The notes: generated from the letters alone by a model not told the origin. Shown: positions 50,690 to 63,881, numbered from the stretch's first letter. The stretch: 64,000 nt of DNA from Monomorium pharaonis (GCF_013373865.1 NC_050470.1:26876856-26940855), one strand, 5' to 3'. A program made the numbers and translations.

Positions 50690-53600
50690 ATATATATATT
50701 ACACATTATATTTAATTTTTTAAGTGTTTACATCTGATATAAGATATATTAATTATTTAGATAAATATAAGAAAGATATCAAAATAATTAAAAATAAATA
50801 AATAAATAAATTTGGAATTTTTTAATATATTTGCACAATTCTTTCTCGAATAAAAAGGTTTTTAATTGAACATAGAAATTCGATATAAAACTCTCGCGAC
50901 ATAACGTTTCTCGTCGTCACAAAATCGCGGCGCGCCTTTGTAATAGTTCTCGAAAGCTAGAGAGTCCTAGAGAAGAGCAGCATGCGCTCATCTTCGTCGA
51001 GCACGAAGGAAAACGAGCGCAAAAGCGAATGGAAAGCACGAAACGCGAGAGATGATTTACGACGGACAATTTCGAGCGGGCGTATCACAGCGCAGGGTTC
51101 TACCCACTCATATTGTCCGAGGAATCGCGTTAAAGTTAAAAAAAAAATTCTCATTCGCATCGAAACAGAGCGACGCTGCGTAACGGGCATGCTTTTATGC
51201 GAACAAACGTCGATGATTGCTGGGAGCAAAATGCACTGCCGATTTCGCCCCACCGATGTGAATTATCGATAACGCAACGGATAACAGATAACGTTGATCA
51301 CACACGCGTATAAGATAAAACATTACTGTTAAGATCAAGCAAGTCAGACAAATAATTTGAGATAAAAATAATTAATACATTCTATATTGGTTTAAGTTTA
51401 ATAGAAAAAAATGTAAAATAGATATTATTTATATTTTTGATGTGTTAATGTGCTATAAAAGGCATGCATGTAAAACTTTAAATGGAATGAAATAGTATGG
51501 ATCAATCCAACTCGGTTGAAGCAACGATTACTCAAACTCGTCAGTGTCGAAGACGAGATTATGAGAGTATGGAAAACGTAACGAGATCCCGCGGATAATC
51601 GCGAAACTAAAAAGAAGATGAGGTGGCTATGAATAATTGGCGAAAAGGGGATTGAAAGACTTCACTGAGAAATGGCTCAGATGAGATTGAGAATTCAAGA
51701 TGAAAGAAAAGTATAATGACATTATATATATATATAAAATGCAGTGGTAGACTTTTTTAAAAAATGTTTGACATGATTTATATATCTGTCAATTCGGCTA
51801 TTACGACATTCCTGATAACACAAAAGTTCAATTTTAGAATAAAATTATCACGTTACAATTATTTTTAATCTATCAATTAAATATACAAAATATGTTTAAG
51901 ATAAATCATGTTTTAACATTAAATTAAAACTTTTGCTAAATTGTTTCGTTTTTATACAAAGTATCAATTGATTTCTCTAATATTTCTCTTGCTTTTTAGA
52001 TATAAATTTTTCACGAAAATGCATGTTATATCAAATGTATAATATAATATGTATGATGTGGAAATTGATGAATCACATTCAATTAAGTGCTTATTATATC
52101 GGTGGGCGGTGTAAAGTGCTAATTATAAATTTAAAGCCTAATTTGAAAGGGTAAGAACATGATTTATCCCAATAATGCTAGAGCGGAATGTAAGGTTTAT
52201 CCTCCATATTTTAAAGATCAATTCAGCGAGATGAGGAGAGATTAAGACATACTCCCTGGAGTCGCGAAGGATCGATTAAACGAAATGTTGAAGGGATGAA
52301 GGTCCCTTGGGAAACAAAACCTCTATAAGGGCCGACAAGGGAAAATGGATTCTAATCGTCCTGACGCTTCGACCGTAGACGTTGCAAGGCATTATTCCTC
52401 CATTAAGATACTGAATAATTCATAAGCCGGACATCTTAGTCGTGCAAACTCCGACGGACCAAGGAAGAGTAGGCGCACTAAGGTTAAAAACGAAAAAGAT
52501 ACGGCAAGAAGAATAGGAAAATCATTTTCCTAATCGTTTACCAATCTAACGATAATAATAATAATAATGCAAAAGCAGCCTGATTTCCTAAACTCTTCTT
52601 GATTAGTTGAATTTTACCCATTAAAACTTAAAAGAAACTGAGATATACAAATATCTTTAAGCATACATTTTTTAAAATAATTTTATTCTAATTCTGAAAG
52701 ATCAAAGTTTAGAATATACGAAAAGCGGAATAACAGTTGCAATTCTCTGTATTTATACAAATCGTACGATTGCCTTTCATTTCTTGATACATACATTAAT
52801 GGTGCAATAAAATAAAGTACAATTAAACGTTCTTGTTGGAATAATACAATACGTGTATGTGACAGAATTCACACGATATTTCAGCTGCCGTATCAGTCGC
52901 CGTGCACCGCTTGCGTAACAAAGTCCAGCATTATTGGGCCTGCCATCGAATTACGCTCGATTTTCCATGCAAAAGTTGCAACGAGCCAATGGCGATCGAG
53001 CTTCGATAAATTGTCTGTGACGGTACGGCGGAACGTTGTAGGATGTGCAACGTTGTACGTGCACGGTGCATAGGTGAGAGATTACATTATGGAGCTAGAG
53101 GCCGAATATGCGCTCGTACATGCACGAGGCTAACGAAGTGCCCCATGGGAAACAGCGCACCGAGTGTAACTGTAAATGGACCAAAGAGATGCACCGGTCC
53201 TTCAACGTACAACTCGGACACCTACTTATCCTGTGTAGCAAGGCATCGACGTTGCATTTGAATTCATCAAATCATAATATTCGTAAAATCACCTTAATTT
53301 ACGATCATGATAATTTCTCTAATCTCGTTAAATTATTATGATAAACGACAAACTTAAATGCATCAAAGTCTGACCGAAACATTTCGAAAGATTTCCTACA
53401 AAAACCAAATAACCAATTTTTTCAAATTTGTCTTTTATCTTTGACAGCCAATTTATAGCAACGATAGAAAAATGTGCTGCTAACTGATTTAGATTTATTT
53501 AATATTTCTAAAGTTATTTCTTTCCGTGTATGCTGTATTTTGTGACATGCAGTTGTTGCAGTTTTGGACTGAATAACTAGGTTGATTTTTGGTTGCGGGT

Positions 53601-55577
53601 TTCAAATTGAAAATTTTTAAGCGCAACATTTCCCAAAACAATTTCGCGAAATACACTTCTCATGCAGCGAAGTCAGTACGTATTGTTTCGGAAGACGATT
53701 GTAGAGAGGTCGGCCGCAACGGCTGCGGCTACACCGCAGCGCCCGTGGCGTTGGAGACTGCTTCTACTGCGATGAAGGTGGTCTCGATGTTTGCCTTTAC
53801 TATTACATCGCCCGTAGCTCTGCACCGAAAATGCAAAGCAAAGCTAACGTGTAACGTCAACGTCACCAGGTCGTTCTTGACGCACAAAGTTGACCGCGCG
53901 GAAGACGAACCCCTTTTGCCATCTCAATTGCTCGTTCACGTTTTATTTGTAAAATTTATAGCAGACACGAGATGAACCGTCTCTGGAACGGGGCATCGCA
54001 ATATCAGAGATAAGTTATAGATTCAATTTGAGTTTCGCAATTTTCATTTGAGTTCTGTGCACTCATACTTCTATATACATGTCCATATTGGAAAGTTATA
54101 TGTCTGATATTCACCAGGAATGATCGATTCTATTTTTGCTTAAGCTTTTAAGCAAAATCCTCCTCTCGGATAAATAGTTTTCTGATTTGAGCAGAAATCG
54201 GACATGTTACAAAGAAAAAAATAATTGATTATTTAATACGTACAGTTATCAGTTAATACTAATTTCCTAACAAAACTAATTATTATTGTTAATTAAATAG
54301 ACTTCAAGATAGCATAATGCCTCATTTTTTTAGGCGCATCTTGCGTCTCTATCTTTATTATGTTTATTAATTAATGTTTTTGTCGTTGTATTTTAATAAA
54401 AAATTATTAAATTTTCTTTATTATATTTTTGCCTTTATTTATATAAATTTTTCTCTCTCACATAATATAAAATTTTTATTTATTAATAATCATAATTCTT
54501 TATACAATTAATTTTTGAGAATTTTGTATTAGATAAAATTTCTTTTGATATTGAAAAGTAAACCTTGTCGTAGATATGAATATAAATAATTCAACTCTTC
54601 TATGATTTCAATTCGGGTTTCAAATTTACAATAATGAAGTATCTTGAATTGAAGTGAATGTAACCGATGAATCGATTTGTACGTTTCAATGAAGGTAATG
54701 CAGCGAAGTTTTGTACCACCATTCAGTGCAGTTATTCACTGCAGCTCTATTTATTCACTTTAGTCTAATATAAGTCAAACTGATAATAATTTACTTAGAA
54801 AGTTTCAAAAGTGAACGGATCGAAAGGTATCGCTGCACTGTGTATTCAAAGGTCCCGTGTCACCTGTTCGATTTTACGTCAATTGCCGCGTGGCGAGAAA
54901 CCTGACAGAAGAGAAAAGGGAATATTTCAAGTACAATGATAGCAGACAGTCGGAAATGAAAAAATTTCAGTCACGACTTGCGTAACAATTCCGTTATTCC
55001 CGCGAGTAATCTTAATAATTTATAAATTGGCCAAATTACCCGTGCATCGATAATATAAATTCTGCAAAGCCTGAATATAACAAGCTGTTTAATTATTTAT
55101 CATACTAATTTTAGGTAGATCTGTAAACTCACGAAATATCATATAAATCGCAGAATTATACCGATCTCGAATCTGTGAATACTGTGAATACAATTTGGAT
55201 TAATTAAGATACTTTTGTCTTTTGTATCGCTTTATGTTATACAATAAATCTAATATTTTCTTAAACAAAGGCGGCTTAAACAATACAATCGTGTTCCCGT
55301 TATCCTTTCGTGAGCTAACCCAGTTACTCGCCCACGTAATTTCGTTAATTATACAGCGATCATTCGGTACACGGCGTTAATTACAAATCTCTTGGTGTGT
55401 ACACATTCTCGCCTCCTATCTGATCTACATTTACTTAGCCCTTGACGATGCATGTACAAACATATACGAGCGTATCAGATGTCGAGATAATGAATCGATA
55501 ATCCGTTCGAAGTTTATGAGTATCGCTACAGAGTGGAGTTTCGACAGAAGTACGGGAGATTTGCGAAAGCCGCTTAC

Positions 55578-55602
55578 CTCCAGCTTTTCTGAACTTTGTC
55601 AT
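55578..55602 (-). CDS. Candidate first coding exon, N-terminus MTKFRKAG
   Basis: ATG at 55602 in context ataaATGa opens 25 coding bases reading MTKFRKAG. They end in phase 1 at a consensus donor (GGAG|gtaagc). The upstream leader of about 125 bases has no other ATG and follows a TATA box. An in-frame stop (TAA) directly precedes the ATG. The next exon is unknown; the 46.4 kb exon fits in phase if its acceptor at 46518 is used. The protein is not identified. Confidence 0.42.
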
Positions 55603-55729
55603 TTATCGAATCGCCGCCAGGTTGGTAAAAGGGAGATAAATAAAACGGGAAAATAGATACGGCGCGCAGCGGCGGCGACGGCGAGAAAAAAATGTACAGG
55701 TTGCACGCTGGGACGAGGAGGGCAGACAC
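55603..55729 (-). other. Putative 5'UTR of the TATA-driven transcript
   Basis: The segment between the inferred start and ATG 55602 contains CG-rich runs (GCCGTCGCCGCCGCTGCGCG) and no ATG on the transcribed strand. The 5' limit is inferred from TATA spacing only. Confidence 0.33.
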
Positions 55730-55750
55730 ACAGCGACGTTGAAAAATCTA

Positions 55751-55758
55751 TTTATATA
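55751..55758 (-). promoter_or_regulatory. TATA box of a minus-strand promoter
   Basis: On the minus strand the sequence reads TATATAAATAG, an excellent TATA match in a GC-richer island. A start about 30 bases downstream (near 55727) would give a GC-rich leader without upstream ATGs, leading to the ATG at 55602. No perfect arthropod initiator (TCAGT) is seen at the expected position, so the exact start is open. Confidence 0.42.
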
Positions 55759-56993
55759 TGTCCGATACTCCCCGAAGTATACCCGGTGTGCCAGTGTGTC
55801 AGCGTCAGATGTGACGACATCACACAGGCGAGATGGAACGCCCGTCTGACCCGCGCGACATCGAGTTTTTCTCACGAGATCGGGATTTCACTGGATATGT
55901 ACGACGCTTCTTATTTGTTGCGTCAGAAAAGTCCAGAAAAGTTTCCCGATATGTTTGAGAAAACTTTTCGATTCCCTTCTCGCAGCTTGTTAGTAACAGC
56001 GCTTGCTTAGCATATCTTTGATAATTGAGGTGAATTAAAGGGAAATATTGAAAAAGTGAGATGATGAAGTAAACTGAGTTTATGGGGAAAAAATAGAAGA
56101 GAAAGTAACAACGAAATTATAAAGGATAAGAAAAGCTTGTATCCTTCTTCAATAATAATTTTCGACTATCTACGATTAATAGCTAAAGCTTGCACAACAG
56201 ACATCTATTTCCGCTAATTACTTGTTCAATTACTGTTCCCGATTAAACAACTTATTGCTAAACGATGGTAGTATTCCACGCAACTGAAGATATAATCGAT
56301 GATAAAACAATACAACACGCACACACATAAGAATTATCCATGTTATGATCCACTTGTCTCCGCGACAGCTTAAAGCTTTTTCCGATTGTTCGATTCGATC
56401 TACTTTAGTCTGCTATTAGCCTTAAATTAGGATTTCACCTGATCCGATTGTATCCGATATACTTAGTAATGAAGTACTCATTACACGGTAAATCCCTTTG
56501 CCAAGATGTTGTAAAATAACTATTAACTAGATATTTATACGTCTAATCCCAATCAAGGCGCGTTTCTTGCATTGATCGGCTGAATTCGCCTCGAGGCACT
56601 TTAATTGATTAATTCCGCCCGAGTCGTTTTACCTACGGTTGCATCGCATTCGATCGCGACAGCGCCGAAATTTATCGCGTCGTGCATTACAACGCGCGAT
56701 CCCTCCGTTTCTTTATACTCAAGGATCTCCCATGCGAAACTTAATTCATTTATCCCACCCCGACGTCTGATACTAACGTCGTTCCTATCGCTAACCCGAA
56801 TAATGACATTCCGATAGACGCCCATAAATTCCGTCTAATTCATCCTAATTTAAAGGGAGAGATAATTACATCCGTTCTCTCGACTACGAAACATGTCATC
56901 CTTACATTCTACTTGCATTTTATCGGGAGGGATAACACATTTGTAATAATAATAATGACAGCGACAATTATATTGTTTGTTTAACTTAACTAG

Positions 56994-57243
56994 ATATGTC
57001 GAGAGTTCATTAGAAGTTATTCCATTAGCACGCCTGCATCATTCCGACCGTTCTAGTTTTCTTGTTTCTTTAGCCGCTCTCTCACTTGTCGTTTTATTAC
57101 TTCTATGCCTGCTCGGACTCTTCCGTCTAACCCTCCGTTTTTTCTTCTCGCGGAATTTATCTTCTCAATGCATTTATCTTCTTAGTGTACGATTAAAGCG
57201 TAATAAAATTCAGCAATATATCGTTAATTTTCTATTTAAGTAA
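56994..57243 (+). CDS. Candidate terminal exon with one transmembrane segment
   Basis: An acceptor at 56992-56993 (gtttaacttaactag) opens a frame (phase 2 in) of 82 codons to TAA 57243. The peptide starts YVESSLEVIPLARLHHSDRS, has a strong hydrophobic run (FLVSLAALSLVVLLLLCLLG) and a basic tail ending KIQQYIVNFLFK. AATAAA (57244-57249) begins right after the stop. No ATG opens the frame, so it would be a last exon of a type I membrane protein. Pyrimidine-rich DNA often yields hydrophobic chance frames, which limits confidence. Confidence 0.27.
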
Positions 57244-58288
57244 AATAAATTAAATATATTTTTGAAATAGAAATGTAATTTAATGGACGCATATGGGATA
57301 AATCGTATAAGTATAGAGCACAGGAAGAAACCACTTGAATCGATTAAAGGATAAGTCCAATGCGGACGAGGATGTTTCCATCTTTTGCGAACCGTAAAAT
57401 AAAAATATACTACTATGCCAGTTTACACAATAATTTAAAAAATATGTGGCAGCATTCACTAATCCTAATTCATCACCATTAAATTGTAATAAATATAACA
57501 TAATAAATATTTTCAATAAAAAGTATAAAAATATAAAATATTGGAAAATTTATCAATCAAAATTGTACAGAGAAAGAAAAAAAAAAGTTTTTAAAATCAA
57601 GCTTTTTTAATTCTCAAAGAGTCGTGATAATTAACTTAATTTTTCTCGTGTTTATTTAAAAACAATGCATAAAGTAACAAATATTAGATGAATTAAACAT
57701 TTTTAGATATACGTAAAAGGAAAACAAGCAGCTTTTGCATTTTTTCCCCGGCTTGTATACACGACACTGCGGCTAAATTACCTCGTTACTGCAGCGATAT
57801 AGTTGTTTTCTGTTGAGTCACCTGCAAGACCCCCGTTTGTCCGCGGCGAGAAGAGGAGAAAGACTAAAGGAAATGGTACCTTTAACCGAGATTAAATACT
57901 TATCTCTCGGAAAAAATGAGGGAAACGAGATACGGCTACGTCGTGAACGAGCAGTTTAATGAGGACACCTTCTAACGACACGTGGGACAGCTAAATAGCG
58001 TACATCGTGAATATTAAGAAAACGATGAAAGAATGAAAGAGAAATGAAAGAGAATGTAGGTAAAGTGAGCTGCGACCATTTAAAAACTCCGTGAATTTGA
58101 AAAACGACGCCTAAAATTATTCTTTGTTTCTTTAATTTTATTCCAACTTAATCCTCGTGCAATTAAATTTGATGCAATTTGCATTTAAATTGGTTAATTT
58201 AAATGATTTGGATTATACAAAAAGTGATCGATTTAAATAACTTGTAACTATTAATACCATCGGAACAGCTTGATTTATTTGCAGTTTT

Positions 58289-58465
58289 TTATTTTATTTT
58301 GATATATGCGATATTATATTCTAAAATAATTACCCCTTCTATTTCAAATTTATTTAAAAATTGCTGATTTACGTTTATATAAAAATGGTGACAACGTTGA
58401 CGGTTTGAGTTAGCAAATAGAATATACGAAAATGAACTCTGATTGAAACTTGCTACGTTCGCCAT
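58289..58465 (-). CDS. Small ORF or last exon ending on a poly(A) signal
   Basis: The frame is open from 58624 but has its first good ATG at 58465 (gaaATGG context), giving 58 residues: MANVASFNQSSFSYILFANS then NQQFLNKFEIEGVIILEYN. The stop TAA overlaps an AATAAA run. Upstream, an acceptor-like site (cattggtag|GAGG) could make it a last exon. Not recognised. Confidence 0.25.
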   Translation of the reverse strand: MANVASFNQSSFSYILFANSNRQRCHHFYINVNQQFLNKFEIEGVIILEYNIAYIKIK

Positions 58466-59625
58466 TTCGTGCCAATGGAGCCCTCCTACCAATGTAAATC
58501 GTGAGATTTCCCAATATGAACGTGCGATCGCGTTTGCGTTCCGTTCTGACGTGTGACAATGAATGACTGTTCTTGCGTAAACGCGAACGCGGCGCGTCAG
58601 AAAATGAGGATCGATACGCCCCAAAGAGTCGATATTTCCGATTACACAGTGTTGGTGTCGTCGAGTTTAATGTATTTGGCCACGCGAAAAATTGATGTGT
58701 CTTTTTTTCTTATGTGACATATGATTTCTGAATGTGTGCGAGAAACCCATTAACACACGCGAAAGTAAAGTGCCACAAAACAAAAAAGAAGATTTAAAAA
58801 TGAAATATTCCGTCTTATTCTATTTTCTTCTAGATATTCATATCACCTATAATGCTAAAAATGGAGTGAAGGAAAATTATGTACTATGTGCATTATGTCT
58901 ATATGCATTATTCTGCCTTGATATAAATAGCACAATTATGTAAAATATCTTAAAAGTATCTTCTACATTCTTCGTTTGTAAATTCTTTTATACGTTTCAA
59001 GTTGTTTCTTCTTTAATGGAGATATTGAGGCATCATTTTCTCTCGCTATATCAACTTTAACGTATAAAAATACTTTAATATATATTTTCTAACGGCAATA
59101 GTAATCAATAGCGTTTGTGATAATATTATTATTTTTTTTTTTTAATAACTAATATATTGTTAAAAAATGAACCCATAAGGGTTAATATATTTCTAAGTTA
59201 TAATTTTTCTCGATTAAAGAACCAAGCAAATAAGTCAGAAACGGAAGTTCTGCAAGAAAAGAAAATAAAAATTTTCACCTTTAACATTAAAGGCGTAATC
59301 TGTTGAAAATTTTTACCTAACGTGAAGGTTACTTAATTTAATACAGAGGTGACATTTGTATTTTATAGAAAATTTTATATACATATAAAACACACACATA
59401 TAATAAGATGAAAACAAAATATTACTTTATAAAATAATGTCCCATTATTTTATTCTTATTTTTGTAATGTTCTCTTACCTTTAATACCGTTACGTGATTA
59501 AATACTGCACAACTATCACGGACAATCCGATCAAATTTTAACATCTGAAGTAAATTCTAACGAATAATATTCACACTTGCATCGAAATTCGCAACATGTC
59601 CCGACGATTATTCTTCATTTCGCAG

Positions 59626-59751
59626 GCATGAAAGAGCGTGTTCGTCGCTGAGATTCACCTTCGTGATATCACGTAGACCTTTGCAGAATATACGTTCGCC
59701 CGATGCAAATAAATTGAGTATAGAGATCTTCGCGACTGAGAAGAGATTATG
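59626..59751 (+). CDS. Candidate internal exon, plus strand
   Basis: A strong acceptor (gattattcttcatttcgcag|GCATG) and a fair donor (TTATG|gtaatg) bound 126 bp. It is open in one frame, phase 2 in and phase 2 out. The peptide starts HERACSSLRFTFVISRRPLQ and continues NIRSPDANKLSIEIFATEKR. Hydrophilic and coding-like, but no family is recognised and no partner exon was found. Confidence 0.3.
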
Positions 59752-59769
59752 GTAATGCGAGATTACGCC

Positions 59770-61640
59770 GTATTTAAGTGGAAGCCGCTTGCTACCTAGT
59801 CAGCAGTTCGCTATTAACGTCAGACTTCTGCGCGACTCTCGCGCCTGCGTAAATGCTAATTAAAATAATAATGCCGGCTTGACAGAGAGTTACGAAATAC
59901 CGAAGTTAATTGAAATATTCCATCGCGGTGATAAACGGATGGAACTGAGTCTGTAAAGTAATTATATGACGTTGGCAACATGCAGAATTATAGCGTTACA
60001 AATTAATTCCGCTTTTCAAAAACGATTAATAATTTTATAGCGCTATCTAATGTCTTCTCTATAAAAAAAAGCAAACCGCGAAATATTTAACAAAGCATTT
60101 TAAAGATTTGTCGCAAATCAAACATTTATATTTACAATGTATCAATTGCATATTTAGCTAAACATTTTCAGCTCGCGTTAAATAAATAAAGAATTGGTAA
60201 TAACCGTTTTTTTTTATTTTGCGCCACGAAAGAGTTGAAACATCTCTAATGGACCTTCAAACTTATAGAAAAATGACCCCGACTTTGGGAAATTGTTTAA
60301 TCCTTGCAATATCTCTTTATTCTCTCTACTGTCATTAACATGATTAATTTATTACAGCCATTAAAGTACGATTACTCTTCTCACATAAAACTAAATTGCG
60401 GTCGTTATGAGAAAACAAGCGCGACCTATGAAAGAAAAGAATATCGGTTTTGGAGGTGAAATAAATTGTCAATTTTATGATAAATGCAATAAGACACAAT
60501 CATTATAATAACAAATAAGATTTTGTTTGGACAATTTAAAATAATACATACACGATACACGTAAATAAAATCGACAATTTTCACATGAAATACTATATAC
60601 AGCATTTAATAATTTTTATGATTTAGAAAAAATACCATTTATAATAATTTTTTATTAGTCGACGAATTTAGATCATTATGTTATTAACTAAGTAATAAAG
60701 GTTTCTGACGTCTGAGGCGAAGGCGCCTGTAGAAGCCAATTTGCACGACGAATTTAATTGAAAAATGTGGCCGAGCCACATGGTAACGGGGCAAGATTAC
60801 GCGAAAAACGTGCGAAAAATTTATGGGCATCCGTTGCAATTAGGCATGATCGAGCGATTTATTTCTGACATCAAATTGATGGAATAAATGGCAGGAAGCT
60901 CGCTTAAAGCCTGACGAATGACAGTGACGCTTCATCAATTCCGTCCATAATTAATGGCATATATATTTTTGTCCCATCGATTTTGATAAAAACATCCAAC
61001 ATAATTTATTAATTCCTCTTCCAGAAATCTGGATAATTCAGTATTTATCACAGAAAATTATTACAGAATGAATTATGCTATTATAACGTAATTCGTGAAA
61101 CATGATTATAATTTTTACACGGAAGGAATATTTAAGTCTAACAATGATTGAAGTTTGACTATTACTCATCTCGTTACAATATCTAATATATGTAATATCT
61201 GTCTGGTTATTTTAACTACATAGCATGGTTCAAAGAACGTACATTTGGCAAAAATTAATAACATTTTTGGTTATTATAATTATTATAATATTAAATTTAC
61301 AATTATCTTATAATGAAGTATAGTTTCACTAGAATGTAATTAGATTTATTTGATTACCTACACCAGAATATGTAAAACCCAACTTTGGTTGTTTGTCTTT
61401 ACCAGAAACGCGTTACCAAACGTTTGTTTGGTTAATTTAATTAAAAGTTTGAATTGTTTATTTTTCACCAGATGGTCTAATTTATACGTCCAGACTTCTG
61501 ATTAATACAATTAAATTTTTTTCCATGTACCATAATTATTTTAAGGATGCAATTATTACATTATTTTCATATTATAGTTATATATAAATATTATTAGTTT
61601 GCATTGAATTATGATTCTTCACAGTTTTAAATAATTTCCC
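59770..61640. other. A/T-rich, no gene seen
   Basis: No exon-like segment with paired splice sites. A GC-richer patch lies near 60700-60960. Confidence 0.5.
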
Positions 61641-61708
61641 CGCACTTTGCCGGAATTCTTTCTTTGGTGGCAATCGCGATGCTAAGCATAGAGGAAGATC
61701 GCTCTTAA

Positions 61709-61861
61709 GTCTTTCGAAATTCCGAAGAATCCCTCACGAAACTGGAGGGACCGAGTATTCCGTCCGGTAGTAAGGGAATAAACGGCAAAACCATGGCAGC
61801 AGGACTTAACGGGAATGTAAATAATCCGGAGAATTCGCGCGTAGATGGAAACGGCTGTTAG
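61709..61861 (+). CDS. Short hydrophilic ORF with a near-ideal start context
   Basis: A 50-codon frame rich in Asn, Gly and Ser (NSEESLTKLEGPSIPSGSKG). It holds an ATG at 61793 in an optimal context (aaaaccATGG), followed by MAAGLNGNVNNPENSRVDGN and a stop. It lies in a GC-richer island. It could be a micropeptide, the end of a last exon, or chance. No poly(A) signal is close. Confidence 0.22.
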   Translation, partial: VFRNSEESLTKLEGPSIPSGSKGINGKTMAAGLNGNVNNPENSRVDGNGC

Positions 61862-63545
61862 AAGAATTTAATATCGGTACACATCGCCAAACAATATGCA
61901 AGTCGCTGACAATATTTGACATTTCCCCCCATGTAATTAGTCGCGCCTTGATTTAATCCCTTCGTCGACGGCTTGGAGGATTAAAGCGATCGATCAACGA
62001 CGATGTGGTACACTGTTGACGATCAGTATCGCTTAACCTTAGGTGAAGGATGTCAATATTTTACTTCGCACGAGAAAACGTGACCTCCATTCCCCTGTAC
62101 AAAAAGTAGAGATTGTAAATTTAAAATATAAATAAAAATTGACACGTAACATATTCATTTTATTACAAGGAAAGAACAATTTTGTTGAAATACAGATCTA
62201 TATATGTAAAGCTAATTATATATTAAATTATTTTGAAAAAATTATATTGGACGTTTAATCTACTTATTAGAATATAAAAACTTTTTGCAACAATATTATC
62301 ACGCTTGAACGTCTTGCATAATTATTATAATAGTCTAAAAACTCTAAAACATAAAATTATTTTTAGATCTGTATTTAGCTAAATTTTTTAATATTGCAAA
62401 CAATGTTTCCCTTGTGTAAGATTCTCAAAATGCGAAATTACGAAGTCAAGCGTATAAAAAACTCTTTAATTCTTTACATGGGCAGGTATTTAATTCTATA
62501 ATTAATTCTTAGCGACGTGAGTTAATCCGCTTAAATAGGGATCTCGTTCTAAAGCACTGGGATCGAAAATACACTGGGAAATGTGTCTAAGTAATTTTGC
62601 GCAGAGAAAGGGTATGCGAACGAAACGGAAGAAAGGCGGTAAAATACCCGAAAGAAAGGAAAATGGTGCGAAATCTAGTTTTATCAATCTTCCCACTGTT
62701 TTTGATCTCACACATAAGCTTTGTTCAATTTGTACCTAGAATTTTCCCCAAAAATAAAGAACTTTAATACCGTTATTCATGCGCCACGTGACCTGTTACA
62801 TATTCGACGGTTATATATAACGAAGATATTACTTTGATTTTTTTAACACATTTTTTAAATTATTTTATTTCTTGTGCGATGTCTAAAAATACCGAACATT
62901 TTAAAAATTGTTTATGTAAAATAAAATTTAAAATTCCTATAAACGGAATGTCTTTGATATATACTTAAATAATATTTATTTCTCAAATTATTAAAAATTT
63001 TTTTTAAAGAGCTTTAACTAGTAGGTATCACTTGTTGCAAGTTATTCTTTGATATTAATTATGTATATCATCCGAAGTTAAAATGTTTTCCTAACATTAT
63101 TAGCGATTTATGTCTCAGGAAAATGTATATAAACTACGTTCCAATTAAAAGTTGTGCGACAAAAATTAACCCCATTTTTCTTTGAAATTAATGATAGCGG
63201 TATGAGATATAATATCTGAGTAAATAATCTAAAAGTTCTTTCATAACGGATATTGAAGTTGGCTACTATTAACTTTAAACAGATAATGGATCTGTGAAAC
63301 ATACTTGATTCTAAAATTAATACATGAAAATACTATTGTTTAATCAAGACAATTGAATTATAATTTAGATCACAATTAATAAACGCATATATTTATTACT
63401 AAAAATATTGAAGATTTCTTAATCAAAATCTTTTCTGTATTTTATTGTTTTAGTAAATAATAAGTACAAAATTTTTTTTTAATAACAAGTATGAATTTAA
63501 TGCAACCTGTTAAAGATAAAAATCCGATAATTTTATATACTATGT

Positions 63546-63592
63546 CTCCCTCCCCCTCTCTTTCTCTCTCTCTCTTTCTCTCTTCCTCCCTC
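63546..63592. repeat. (TC)n-rich tract
   Basis: Imperfect CT repeat with CCC and TTT interruptions. Confidence 0.9.
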
Positions 63593-63731
63593 TCAATTAA
63601 ACTTTTCCTACAGAAAATTCCATTCACAACTTAAGCTTATCCCGATCGCATAACACGAATAGTCAGAGGATCTTCGATTAAGAGAAACCATCACATCGAT
63701 TCTCGGATCCCACGTAATCCCACACTTATCG

Positions 63732-63881
63732 CTACTTATCTGACCCAGTTTTCGTACGTTTTCTATATAAAAAGAACGTAGAGAAATTTTCCGGTTTAAT
63801 CAGACTTCCGTCACGTGCAGCCACAAGTATCGTCGCCATCGTAACGACATTGCTCGATCTCGCGCGTCTCTCAATTCTTCC
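63732..63881 (-). CDS. Candidate terminal exon, minus strand
   Basis: The acceptor has a very T-rich tract (ttattcttattattttttag|GGAAG) and is followed by 49 open codons to TAG 63734-63732. The peptide starts GRIERRARSSNVVTMATILV and continues AARDGSLIKPENFSTFFLYR. An internal ATG in good context (ttacgATGGCG) could be a start. A second frame from the same acceptor is open for 26 codons. Function unknown. Confidence 0.3.
   Translation of the reverse strand, partial: GRIERRARSSNVVTMATILVAARDGSLIKPENFSTFFLYRKRTKTGSDK

Larger units (their letters stand above)
47640..55560. other. No supported gene
   Basis: GC-richer patches at 48100-48400, 48640-49040, 50930-51300, 52150-52520, 52860-53260 and 53680-53970 hold overlapping frames only. 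Two ATG frames overlap at 53043-53341, one of them cysteine-rich. None has splice or homology support. Confidence 0.45.

Noticed and set aside
53589..53975. 128-codon plus-strand frame
   Set aside because: It opens on TTG, has no ATG until the middle, and has no credible splice sites or domain.
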